Part shown: piece by piece, positions 17,230 to 28,191 of the stretch | Layout: the number at the start of each line of letters is the position of its first letter | Numbering within the stretch: position 1 is the stretch's first letter | Assembly (NCBI GenBank): GCA_963848825.1 | Contig: CAWKFA010000014.1 | Location: 124,001 to 188,000, forward strand | Direction of reading: 5' to 3' | DNA: 64,000 nucleotides | Source: CAVVSQ01 sp963848825 | Lineage (GTDB): Bacteria > Planctomycetota > Planctomycetia > Gemmatales > Gemmataceae | Translations under genes and position numbers: made by a program | Notes under the pieces: model-generated | Databases searched by the model: none | What the model was told of the DNA's origin: nothing | The model's input: the letters and a program-made list of their open reading frames with translations, nothing else

Positions 17230-20200
17230 CTACTGCAACGCGATGGGTTCGCTTTCCGGTGCCTCCTTACCAACCGCTTGGGATTGGTTCTGAGAAACCA
17301 GCCAATCTGACCCAAGAGCTGCGTCCCAAGTGGAGCGGTCGAAAGATTGCCTCAATAGATCGAGACCGTCCGGAGCAAACGCGCTGCATGCAAGGTCAAG
17401 AAACACCCGATCGGCCCCCGCTTGTGCTGGGCTATTCTGGAATAGGAGCGTGTTGAGCAGCGGCAAACTGCCAATCAGGAAGGTCGGGATAACTGCTTGG
17501 TGTGTTCCCATAAGCCTGGGACCAGGCGGGCCCAGGGGGCGCCACGCCTGCTGAAATTATGTGGCCGTCTTCCGCACCGGTCGCATTGTTTTGCAGGACG
17601 GCGAAGGCCGTCCTTTCCTCGCTCTCGGAGCTAAGAATGGCGGACATCCCCTCAGGGATTTCCGGCGAACTGCTTTGAACAACTGTACCGATCAATGCCT
17701 GATGGTTAACCTGGCCGGTCGTTTCTGACGGAGCTGAATTGGCCTGGATGGTGGTCGAACCTATGTCGAAAGCCGTCGGCAAAACCAAGCTATCCGCGGC
17801 GGAACTGAGAATCATCGCCCCCTGGGCGTCGGCCAATCCTGTACCGAACCACCGATTATTCGGAGTCACCGTGCCCACCAGTTGCACTGTTGCCACCGGC
17901 ACTGTCGCGCCCGGCCGGAGGTGAAAAGCGATGTTCAACAAACTGCCTGCCTGCGTGGCGGTGATCGGCGTCGTGCTGTAAAGCTGGATGCCGATCTGGC
18001 CGGTCAAGTGGTCCACATTCGACAAAAGTTGCCAGCCGGAACCTTCGGGCAAAATTGACCCCAGTGTAATGTCCGCGGAGGCGACGCTCAGCACCGCTGG
18101 ATCGTAGGTTAGTGCGAGTGTGGCTTCAGTCAAGCCCGTGCTCCCGGCAGGATCCGGCTCATCGATCAACACGGAGACATCGAGTTTCGATGGCGTACTC
18201 ACGGCCGTTAGCGCGCTCGTGGCCAGACTCAAGGCAGGGTCGGCCGCATTGGGGGAGTGAATAGTATTCGGATTCAGGTAATTCAGGTTGCCCGAACTCA
18301 GCTGGGTAGGTGGCATCGGAATCTGGCCTGGAGCGAGTTGGACCACGTAGGCATCGATGGTACTGACATCACCGGCATCAACCGAAAGATCGCCCGCGAC
18401 GTCGCCGATTACGGTCGGATCGAGTTGGGTAAAAGCAGTGAAACCCGTGGCGGCACCAACCGCGACGGCGTTGGCCGTCAATTTGTCCAAACCATCGATG
18501 ACTTTGTCGCCGTTGACATCACCGAAGTAGGCATTGACGTGGATGCCGTTGGCGCCCGCCGCGCCCGTGAGGGAGCCGTTGTTGATAACGATGCTGCCGA
18601 ACTGGAGTAGTTCCTTGGCCTGGTAGAGACCAAGGGCGGCTGCGCCAGGGCCGGACGGAACGACTGTGGTGATGTCGCCAAGGACCAGCGGAGCCGCGGG
18701 AGTGGCGGATTGTGGTTTGGAGTCGGTGTAGTGGAACGTGGCGACGCTTCCGGTGTTGGAGACCAGGGAGAGGGTCGCTGCGGAATCGGTGGCGTCGCTA
18801 GTAGCCCCGGAGACGGTGCCCAGGATGTTGAGCAGCGCGGCGTTGTACGTGAGGGTGAAGGTCACATCGGTCACGTTGGCGGCGTTGTAGAGAGTAATCG
18901 GGATACCGGCGGCGCCGTTATTGGGCACCAGGATCTGCGTATTGCTATCGGGGCCGCGGGCAAAGTCGGGGATGCCCAGCACCGGCGTGGCATTCGCCTG
19001 GTAATGCGTGGTGAAGGCGGTGACAAAATTGGCGTGACCGCCATTGTTGGCCCCGTCCAGGCCAGCCCCAAGAGCATCCAGGAAGCCGCTGGCACCCAAA
19101 CCGCTCATTAAAGTGATCGTGTAGGTGCCGTCAGGAAGGACGACAGAGTTATTACCTCCGTGCAGGCTATTGAGGAGCTGCAGATATTCTGCCGTCGCTT
19201 TGAAAGTGAAGCTCTGGTTCGACGGATCGATGATCAGAGTACCGTGCACCGAGCCGATTCCAGCGCCGAACATGACGACATCGCTCACCCTATTCCGGTT
19301 CGCACCGTAAAGGGCAAGGTCCGCCGGCATGAACGGCTTGTTGAAAGTGGCAACGAAGCCAGTTGGAGTCGGAACCACAGACGTGACCTTCAGGCCGCGG
19401 ATGGTGACGGGAGGCGCTCGTCCCCGTAGGGATGGGGCCGCTGGTGTCCACGGCGGTGATTACCTGATTGCCGGGTGTCATCAGTGTGACACCGAAGGTG
19501 TGTACCCCGTTGTCCGGACTTCCTCCAGAGGTCGTGAAAGTGTAGGCATTGCCAAGGGAGGCGGCACCGTCCGTGCTGTTCAGTTGGACCGTGCCGATAT
19601 AGCCCGTGGCGACGTTGCCATAGTGGTCTCGAGCCGTGACGGTGACACTGGTGGGAATGCCGGTGATGGCGGTGACGGGAGTAGCGACCGTGAAATAGTC
19701 GGCATACGCGGGAAGGACGCTGATCGGGGCACTGGTGCCCGAGAAACCGCCAGCGCCAACCGTAAGGGTATAAGTACCCACCGTTTTGAAATTACCCAGG
19801 AAGAAACCAAAACCAAGGCTGCTGATTTGCAGAAGGCCGGAGATGGGAAAATTGCCCTGGGGATCGACGGGGCTGGTGTTGGTAGTGACACTGGCCGGCC
19901 CGCTGTAGCTGGCGACCGGATCGCCCGCTACATCGGTGGCCTGCACGGTGAAATTGAATGAGCTGCCGGCAACGACCGTGTTGCTTCCCACGATGCGGAC
20001 GAGATATTGGCTAAAAGGCCCAATAATGAGGCCGGTCGTGTTGTTCGTTGTGGTCACCGTGTAGTTCTTGCCACTATTGCCGTCATTGACCGTGTAGGCG
20101 CCGACACTTAGAGTTTTATTTGGACCCGGATTGGCGTTCGCATAGATTTCCGTAAGTCCCGTCACCGTGTCGTTCCCCATCAGGCCAGACACTATTGGCA

Positions 20201-23200
20201 TGGCGGCCGCGGTGGTGGTTGCATCATATAACTTGGTGTTCGTTGTTACCGTGATCGTCAAGGGCGCCGTAGTGATCACCCCGGTGGTGTTGGTGACTGT
20301 CGTCGCGGTATAGTTTCTGCCGCCGTTGCCATCATTGATCACAAAACCGCTAACCGAAAGGGTCAAACCCGTACCCACATTGGCGGGTTGAGGAACACCG
20401 CCGAGTCCAGAAATGGGGGTCATGTCGTCGAGGCCTGAAATCGTGCCTACGACGGTGGCGACATTGGTCGCGATAACGTACTTAAGGATGTGGCTATTCC
20501 CTCGGCTGGCAATGAAAAGATTGCCCAGACCGTCCGCGCTGATGCCATCGGGGGCGGAAAGTGCCGCCCCAGTCGGAGTCAGAAAGGAATAGCTCAACGT
20601 CGTGGGGTTAATCGCGGCGATCCTACTATTCGGGGAGTCCGAAGCAAACAACATTCCCGTGGACGTGTCGTATGTCAAACCGTCAAGAAAGACTCCCGTG
20701 TTCGGTTTGGCGAGTGTTGCCGTCGACGCGATAACGGCACCGGTGACCGGGTCGATTTGCTCGACATTCGAGTCCCTTGTCCCGGGCGTGGTGCAGACAT
20801 TTACAAACAGTTGTCCGCTGATGTTGTAGGTAATCCCGTCGGGACGGAGGCCCAAATTGAAAGGACTACCGACCACTCCGCCCGCTAAACTGATCCGGTA
20901 CACAGAATTCACAGCCGAGTCGCTAACGAGAAAGCTCGTTAAGTTAGGTTCCAGGACGACATCCTTCGGATTACTGAGCCCGGATGCCAATAAGACATTG
21001 GTTTGGTTGCTCGGATCGTAAGCCAGCAACTTGCCGATAGTCTGCTCATCGTAAACAATGCGCCCGGCAGGATCAATAAAGAGGCTGTCAATGTCGTTTC
21101 CCGTGTTAAAAATCGCTGTTGCCGCGTGGGTTGCGGTATTGACGCTATAGAGATCCTGTGTAGATGTCGATGTGGCATAAAGGATCGCCGCGTTGGAATT
21201 GGCATATAATTCCGTGAGGTTCGTCACCGTGTCGCCGGCCACCAGGCCCGATACAGTCGGCGTGGCCGCGGCGGTGGATGTGGAATCGTAAGTCTTGGTG
21301 TTCGTCACGGCGGTGATCGTCAAGGGTGCGGCAGTCACGGTCTGCCCGCCGACCAAGGTTCCCGAGCTGTTGCCGAAGGTAACGACGGCAGTGAAATTGG
21401 CCGTGATGACGTGGGCCGGCGCGGCCGGCGGGATGGAGACGTTCAGGGTTTTCGGCAGCGTGGACAATGTCCAGGTGGAAACCAGGCCGCTCGAACTCAC
21501 GAAAGTCGCGGCACCCAAATCGTGGCTGCCGTTGTCGAAAACCTCAACATTGCCGGTCGGGGCGGCCGTGCCACTCTGGGCCGTGACCATGATTGTGAAG
21601 GTAACCGGCGTCCCATAGGCGACCGATGCCTGGGACGTGGCCACCGAGGTGTTCGTGAGTACACCGATGATGACACCGGTGGTGTTTGCCGCCGTCGTGA
21701 GAGTATAGTTGTTACCGTTGTTGCCGTCATTGACCGTATAACCCGAGTTGACGCTGAGCGTTTTGCCGCTGCCGGGAAGCTCGGTGTCGTAGCTTTCCGA
21801 GAGGCCGGTGACCGTGTCATTACCTTGCAGTCCGCTTACTGTGGGTATGGCCGCCGCCGTGTTGGTGCCGTCGACGTTTTTCGTGTTGGTTACCGCGCTG
21901 ATCGTCAAAGCTACATTGTTGATGACTCCGGTCGTGTTCGTCGCTGTCGTCACGGTGTAGTTGCCGCCGCTATTGCCGTCGTTAATCAGATAGGAACTGA
22001 CTACCAGCGTTTTGCCGGAGCCGGCGTTTTTCGAGGCATATACCTCCGTGAGACCCGTCACCGAGTCGTTGCCAATAAGCCCCAGCACCGTGGGAGTGGC
22101 CGCCGCGGTCGTTGACGCATCATAGGGCTTCGTGTTTGTTATGGCCGTGAACTTGAGCGCCGCCTTGTTGATGACACCGGTCGTGGTGGTAACGGTCGTC
22201 ACAATGTAATTGTTGCCGCCGTTGCCGTCATTGACAGAACCCGCGGGGATCAGCGTTTTGCCAGTGCCAGCGTTGCCGTTGTCGTAGGTTTCCGTGAAGT
22301 TGGCCGTGTCACCCGGGACCAGGCCGCCTGCACCTGCGCCGACCAAGGGCACCAAATCGTCCAGACCCGGAAGAGCGTTGGTCAGGGCCGTCAATTTTCC
22401 GGCGATGAGATCATACTTATAGATCTTGTTGTCGCCGCGCGCTGCCTCGGACGCGAAGTACAGGTTACCGTTCCCATCGGCTTCTAGCCCATCGGGGTCG
22501 AAGGTAGTGGGAAAGGAAGATTGGGTGATTAACGTGGCGGTCAGAAAACTTCCGGGCTGGAGGCTCAGCTCGTAGAAGCCCTCCCGGCCGGACCCCGAAT
22601 TGGTCGCACGGGACGCAGCCACCAGCTTTCCCGTGAAAGGATCGAACGCCAGCCCATCCAGGCCGGCTAGCGCAGCCGACGTTGCGATCACACTGAACGT
22701 ACTCGGGTTCAGCTGGACGATATTCGAGTTCGAAACGGCGAACAGGCGGCCGGAGTTGTCGTACGTAATGCCTGCGCTATATTGACCGCTTCCGAATGTT
22801 ACCACCGGTTGGCCCGGTGTGGCGAGGTTTACCTGGTAGATCTTGCCGGTTGTTTGGCTGGTCACCAGCACAAAGTTGCCGCCAGGTGCCAAAGCCAGGT
22901 CCACGGCATGGTTGCCGACGGTGGCCAGGAAAACATCGGATGAGACGCCGGCGCCGGGGTTTACCATCCGAACCTGACCTACGCCTCCCACGCTGTACGC
23001 GCTGTAGATGAGGTCGCCCTGCCCATCGAAAATAAGGCTATCGAGGGGTTGGGCGACCTGGATCGTTTGCAATAAAGCCCCAGTGCTCTTGTCAAGTTCA
23101 TAGATTTGACCAAGGTTCAGGTCGCTTGCAAAAAGTAGATTCCCGGTGGTGATAATCGGCGTTGCCGCCGCCGAGTTCGTGCCATCGTAGCCTTTACTGT

Positions 23201-24470
23201 TAGCTGCCGCCGTCACGGAGATCGCCCGCGCCGAGATGACGCCGGTCGTGACGTTCGCGAAGGCCACGGTATAGTTGTTGCCACCGTTGCCGTCGTTGAC
23301 GGAGCCCGTCGGCGTCAGGATCTTTCCTGTGCCGGCATTTTTGTTGTCGGAGGTCTCGGTGAAAGTGCCCTTGTCCCCCGGGAATATAGTCCCAGAGATG
23401 ATGGTCGGGACCGCGGCAGCCGAGTTTGTACCGTCGTACATCTTGGTATTGGTCGTCGCAGTAACCGTGATGGCCTGGGCCGTGACGACACCGGTATTGT
23501 TGGTCGCCAAGGTCACCGTGTAGTTGCCGCCGCTATTGCCGTCGTTAACCACATACGCGCTGACCGACAGCGTTTTACCGGAAGCGGCGTTTTTATCGCT
23601 ATATACTTCCGCGAGGCCCGTCACCGTGCCGTTGCCAATCAGCCCGGATACCGTCGGCATGGCCGCCGCAGTCGTCGTGGCGTCGTAAATCTTCGTGTTC
23701 GTCGTGGCGGTGATGGTGAGTGACGCCTTGCCGACGACGCCCGTCGTATTGGTGGCCTTCGTTACGGTGTAGTCCAATCCCCCGTTGCCGTCATTCACAA
23801 TATAGGCGCTAACCGAAAGCGTCTTGGCCGAACCCGCGTTGGCGTTGGCATACACCTCCGTCAGGCCAGTTGCGGTGTCGTTGCCAATCAATCCGGAAAC
23901 GGTCGGCGTCGCCGCGGCAACGGTCGTCGAATCGTATGTTTTGGTATTGGTCGTCGCCGTGATCGTGAGGGGAGCCGGCGTGACCTTGAGCCCGCCCGCA
24001 AGAGTCCCGGCGCTGCCGGTGAAGTTGGCGCCGGGGGAATAGGTTGCGGTGATCGTATGGACGCCGCCGTTGGCCTGGATGACCTTCAATTGATTAAGAG
24101 TCGTAATCAAAGTAAAAATGGCGTTGCTGCCGGAGACGGTGTCCGTGGCAATCACCCCGAGGTCGGTGGCGCCATCCTGGAAATCGACGGAACCCAGCGC
24201 CGGCGCCGTAGTCCCGCTCACGGGCGCAACGGTGGCCGTGAACGTGACCACGGTGCCGTAAACAACCGCCGCGGGAAGAGGGGCTCCGCCCAGTAACTGC
24301 CCGCTAAGCGCTGTCGTGGTGGCGATCGGCGCGAGCCGATCTTCCAACACCTCCAGGAGGAGCTTGGTGCATGAATTTCTGCTCTCGCAGCCGGCCCGGC
24401 GACGAGTTGCCCTGGCTAGTTTGCCACTGGCAAGCGCCTGGAGAGCTTTAAGCCACCCCTGAAACGACAT
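17230..24470 (-). CDS. Giant YDG-repeat surface protein with inserted beta-propellers and cohesin-dockerin end, two frameshifts
   Basis: About 2,410 residues. The start at 24470 has AAAGGA 9 bases upstream. The N-terminus carries LLLEVLEDRLAPI, the L-E-x-R motif typical of giant planctomycete exported proteins. Then come an Ig-like (Big_3-type) domain and eight YDG/MBG-type repeats, each opening T-x-T-T-N-T-K-x-Y-D and closing NDGNGG-N-Y-T-V...NTTGVI. Repeats four and seven are interrupted by beta-propeller modules (about 22325-23145 and 20393-21185). A second Ig-like domain lies at about 21300-21640. The C-terminal part has more Ig-like domains, a cohesin-like sheet, dockerin loops (DVNGDKVIDGLD and DVAGDLSVDAGD) and a second cohesin-like sheet. 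Shifts fall near 19420 and 17465. After the second, the tail LLNTLLFQNSPAQ matches the tail of the 51758-55897 protein (LDTLLYENSPAIS), which supports the end at 17230. Likely an adhesin or matrix protein. Confidence 0.85.
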
Positions 24471-24967
24471 CAGAGTAGTCCTTTCTACCGATAGGCCGGT
24501 CCGATTCATCGATTGGATTGACGTATTAACGTAAATATGGATGGGTTGAAAGTCAAACGAAATCCGTAGGAGGAAAAAGGCCTCTCGAGTCCTCCGGTTG
24601 TCGTTGCTCCACCTCAAAGACGTGCGTGGTGATTTGCAGTCGATCGCACCCACTGCACGTGAAGCGCCAAAGGGTCCATTGGCGAATAAGACTACCGTAA
24701 AATAGCGTATGTATATATGCTTGGTTACTTATAGATTTGCTTTCTATACGTACGTGAGCATCGAATTATTAGAAAGTGGCAGGGGAAGTAAGTCAAGCTT
24801 TTTCGGTCTTATTTCCGACGTGCCGCGTGCCCTGGTACCCCAGAGAAATGGCGACATGACTTCCAACGTTGCGATGGTTTGGTACGATGTTTGCTGCTTG
24901 CAGATCTGGCCCGGGGCGTGCCCGACGTATTCTCCCGCGCGGCATCGGACATAAGGAGGTACCTTCC
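24471..24967. other. Divergent intergenic region
   Basis: About 500 bases between the giant minus-strand gene and the plus-strand gene at 24968. The middle (24690-24800) is A+T-rich with GTATGTATATATGC and TATAGATTTGC, a reasonable place for promoters in both directions. I see no gene here; open frames lack ribosome sites. Confidence 0.4.
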
Positions 24968-25357
24968 ATGAAACGCGTGGCGATTTCAGTGTTCCTGCTT
25001 GCCTGGACCCTGGGTTTGGCAACAATGACCGGTCAATCTCTAATTCCTTCAACCGGCGCAGCGGGCCAGGCCGCGAAAACACGGCAAGTCTGGGAGTATG
25101 CTTCGCTGGTGGTGGGAGACACCGCCGTCGACGTGCATTGGAGCACCGGCAAAACGACTCTCACCAGCCCTGGCGACGTTACCAAGCCGGACCTCGACCG
25201 GAGCGTTAATGAGGTCTACCCAAAGTTGGGAGGCAAAGAAAAGAATGCCACGCTTGGCATGCTGCTCAACCTGATCGGCCAAGACGGGTGGGAGATGGTC
25301 TCCTACGCGCACCCGTCCGGAGCCCAGGTCTGGATGTTCAAGCGCGTCGGTTCGTAA
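24968..25357 (+). CDS. Secreted DUF4177-like protein
   Basis: A 129-residue protein. The start at 24968 follows a strong AAGGAGGT. A Sec signal (MKRVAISVFLLAWTLGLAT) precedes a domain reading WEYASLVVGD, ending in LLNLIGQDGWEMVSYAHPSG and VWMFKR. The L-N-x-x-G-x-x-G-W-E-x-V-S-x(n)-F-K-R pattern is that of DUF4177-type small domains, here with an insertion holding VDVHWSTGKTTL. Function is unknown for the family. The gene is intact and stands alone. Confidence 0.7.
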   Translation: MKRVAISVFLLAWTLGLATMTGQSLIPSTGAAGQAAKTRQVWEYASLVVGDTAVDVHWSTGKTTLTSPGDVTKPDLDRSVNEVYPKLGGKEKNATLGMLLNLIGQDGWEMVSYAHPSGAQVWMFKRVGS

Positions 25358-25606
25358 GGCCCTCGAAAAAGGAAAGCGTGCATCGTCATCATCGCACCCC
25401 GCGAGGTTGTGATGGATCGCCAGGAGGTTCACAAAAACCGCCCAAGCTTTTCAGGCGATGAGCCGCCCCTGGTCCCAACGCCGATTGTCCCTTCCAATAT
25501 TCCAGCATCGGGTGTATAACTAAGCCGTCCTGAATAATGTCCCAGCTTCCTCCCTCTATAGCCCCGCGCCGCATGTATGGGCTTCTAATAACGGCGCATT
25601 CAAGGA

Positions 25607-26704
25607 ATGTCTGATGTTAAACTCCGTTACGCCATAGCTCAGGAAGCCGCTCGGCTCATGTACGAGCGCATCGAATCCGAGTATTTCACCGCCAAACGCA
25701 AGGCGGCCCAACGTCTGTGCCGAGGAAACGTCAAACCCGGCGATTTACCCTCCAATGCCGAAATCCGCGAGCAGATTCAGGTCTTCGCTCGCATCCACGA
25801 AGGCGACCGCCGCACCGAGGACCTGCGCGACATGCGCCTGGCGGCCCTGCACATGATGCGGTCTGTTGCGCGCCTTTCGGCCCCGTCTGATCGGCAGCGT
25901 CATGACCGGCCATGTTCGCAAAGGCTCCGACATCGATCTGCACGTCTTCTGCGGCAGCGCCGCGCTCATCACCGACCTGCTCGAAAATGAAGGCTACCAG
26001 TACGATGTTGAGCGCAAGCAGATCGTCAAGCACCAAGAGTCGCGCCTCTTCACGCATATCCACGTTCACGACCGCTTCAATTTCGAACTCACGGTTTATG
26101 CCGAGGACAAGGCCCATTACGTCTTCAAGAGCTCCATCACCGGCAAAGCCATCGAGCGGGCCTCCATTCGTGAACTGGAGGAACTCATGGCGCGCGAATA
26201 TCCGGATTTCAATCTAGAAGAACGGCCTGATGAAGAAGACTTCGATCCTTATCCCTTGTTTCGGTTGCTCCTGTTGCCCCTGGAAAAAGTCCGGCAAGGC
26301 GCGCAACATCATCCTGAAGGCGATGTGCTCTATCATTCCCTGCAAGTCTTCGAACTGGCGAGAGACCGCCGCCCGTATGACATGGAGTTTATGCTGGCCG
26401 CGTTGCTCCATGACGTCGGCAAGGGCATTGACCCTTATGACCACATCGCCGGCGGCCTGTCGGTCCTGGAAGGCCTCATCACCGACCGAACCCGATTCCT
26501 GATCGAGCACCACATGGATGCCCTGGCCTATAAAAACGGCACGCTGGGCGCCGCGCTCGCAAGCACCTTCAAGCCTCCGAGAACTTCGAAGATTTGATGC
26601 TCCTCCGCGAACTCGATAGCGCCGGCAGAGTGCCAGGGGCAATTGTTGGGACAGTGGATGAAGCGCTAGAATTTATTCGGGAGGTGGAGAGGGAAAATGG
26701 GTAG
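25607..26704 (+). CDS. Nucleotidyltransferase-HD phosphohydrolase fusion, two frameshifts
   Basis: The N-terminal 85 residues are helical (EAARLMYERIESEYFTAKRK, LRDMRLAALHMM). After a shift near 25865 comes a nucleotidyltransferase core, RLIGSVMTGHVRKGSDIDLH, whose G-S and S-D-I-D-L are the phosphate and metal sites of Pol-beta-type transferases. A C-terminal HD domain follows: YHSLQVFELA, LAALLHDVGKG (the metal-binding H-D pair), HHMDAL. A second shift near 26590 moves to LQASENFEDLMLLRELDSA and a C-terminal helix ending at 26704, normal for the RelA/CCA-type HD layout. The combination suggests nucleotide transfer and phosphate hydrolysis, for example RNA-end or second-messenger turnover; the substrate is not determined. 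The start at 25607 has AAGGA immediately before ATG, so initiation could be weak. Confidence 0.75.
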
Positions 26705-26766
26705 GAAAATCAAAGGAGGCTTGTATGACAGCCATTGATGCCTCACCGAAGTATTTGATCTTGCCG

Positions 26767-26872
26767 TTAGCAGCCCGTTGAAAAAGGGGTCAGACCCCCT
26801 TGAAGCGAGCAGAGTTTTCAACGTTTTTGTAGGGTAACGAAGGGGTCTGACCCCTTTTTCAACGGGCTGTTA
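26767..26872. repeat. GTCAGAC hairpin element, copy 3
   Basis: The copy is nearly identical to copy 1 at 1724-1828: TTAGCAGCCCGTTGAAAAAG, GGGTCAGACCCCC, loop with TTTTCAACG, then GGGGTCTGACCCCTTTTTC and AACGGGCTGTTA. Outer arms are complementary over about 30 bp. It lies between the nucleotidyltransferase-HD gene and the DinB-like gene, 25 kb from copies 1 and 2, showing the unit is dispersed. Confidence 0.8.
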
Positions 26873-26934
26873 GCCTGGCACCCGCCGAATATACTCGTAA
26901 ACTAAACGGTCAACTATTAACAAGGAGAGCCGTC

Positions 26935-27565
26935 ATGGGTGCGAAACGATCTGTGCAATTGCTACTGGCCCTTGGCTTCTGCATTTTCTGTCAGTCGGCA
27001 CTGGCTGGCGATGACGGGAAGATCAGCGCGGAAGAGCGCGAAGGTCATCAAGCTGCTCAAAGAGTCTCAGACCGAAACGCTCGACTCCCTGGAAAAATTG
27101 AGCGATGCACAGCTCAAGTTCAAGCCCGCGCCCGAACGATGGTCGGTGCTCGAATGCGCTGAACACATCATGCTGGCCGAAGGACTGCTCTTCAGCGCGG
27201 TGCAGCGCGCCGTCGCCACGAAGCCGAACCCGGACTGGGAAGCCAAGACGAAAGGCAAGACCGAGTTTCTGGAAGACGTGCTGGGCGGTCGCAAGGGCAA
27301 GGTGCAAGCGCCCGAAAGCATTGTCCCGAGCGGCAAGCTCTCAAGGGAGCAGGTGATCCAAAAATTCAAAGAGGCCCGGGCCATCACCCTGAAGTTCGCC
27401 GAGCAAACGCCAGTGCCGCTCAAAGCGCACACGCTCGACCACCCCTCCCCTATCTTCGGCACCCTTAACGGCTACCAGTGGCTGATCTACATCCCGCTGC
27501 ACAACGTCCGCCACAACAAACAAATCGCCGAAGTGAAAGCGGATGCCAATTTCCCGAAGAAATAA
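26935..27565 (+). CDS. Secreted DinB-like protein, frameshifted
   Basis: The start at 26935 follows AAGGAGAGCCGTC and gives a Sec signal (MGAKRSVQLLLALGFCIF, cut near ALA-GDD). Near 27040, after ISAEERE, the frame changes and continues KVIKLLKESQTETLDSLEKL. The body is a DinB-type four-helix bundle: PAPERWSVLECAEHIMLAE with the first metal-ligand His, and HNVRHNKQIAEV near the C-terminus with the others. Bacterial DinB-like proteins often act as metal-dependent thiol transferases, but most are uncharacterised. Secretion is unusual for DinB proteins yet common in planctomycetes. Repaired length about 209 residues. Confidence 0.8.
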
Positions 27566-27673
27566 CGGGAACACGACCACTACGATGCCCTTGACCCGCC
27601 TGCGTCCCTGGCTTATATAGCTCCGCCAATAGTGATCCAAAATAAAGTGACGAAGCCATGGCGGGGTGAGACC

Positions 27674-28096
27674 ATGTTCAACCGTCAATTCATGACGAGG
27701 GCGGTTTGCGCACTGCTTTTGGCAGTTCCGGTCGGCTGCGCGTCTCAGGCTCGTTACGTTGCCATTGACAGCAATGGCGGCGTGGTCGCCATGGCAAACA
27801 ATTCCGATAGCTGGCCATTTTACTACCGGCGGCATGCGGAAGCATTAATGAAAACGAAGTTTCCCCAAGGCTATGTGATCGACAAGGAAGAAGAAGTTGT
27901 CGTCGGTCAGACGCAATTCACGAACCGAAACCAGCAGCGCACGGGCGATCCACTGCTTGCAGCCCTGTACGTCGCGCCGGTCGTGGATCGAACCAACGAA
28001 ACAACCACCTATCAGGATCAGAAAGAATGGCGAATCTATTTCCGGAAAGCGGACGCTCCGGTTTCCATCCCGCCTCAGGTGCAGGGAGGAAAATGA
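27674..28096 (+). CDS. Lipoprotein, unknown
   Basis: About 140 residues. The start at 27674 (or 27692) precedes a hydrophobic stretch ending AVPVGC, a lipobox, so the mature protein probably begins at Cys and is anchored to a membrane. The rest includes SDSWPFYYRRHAEALMKTKF and GYVIDKEEEVVVGQT, with no family I recognise. It is intact and converges with the caspase gene 95 bases further on. Confidence 0.65.
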   Translation: MFNRQFMTRAVCALLLAVPVGCASQARYVAIDSNGGVVAMANNSDSWPFYYRRHAEALMKTKFPQGYVIDKEEEVVVGQTQFTNRNQQRTGDPLLAALYVAPVVDRTNETTTYQDQKEWRIYFRKADAPVSIPPQVQGGK

Positions 28097-28191
28097 ATGG
28101 AATCAAGTGGGACATGGAAACCCAAAAGCCCACGGGGCCTGTTGGAATTGCAAAACAGCCATGCACACTCGGACGTCTGCCATTGGGAAAT

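Noticed and set aside
20000..24000. Regular repeats suggestive of a CRISPR array
   Set aside because: The periodicity comes from protein-coding YDG repeats of about 80 residues. Units differ in sequence and there are no short direct repeats with unique spacers.
20490..24296. Several plus-strand open frames antisense to the giant protein
   Set aside because: They arise from GC-rich third positions of repeated minus-strand codons. None has a start context or family match.
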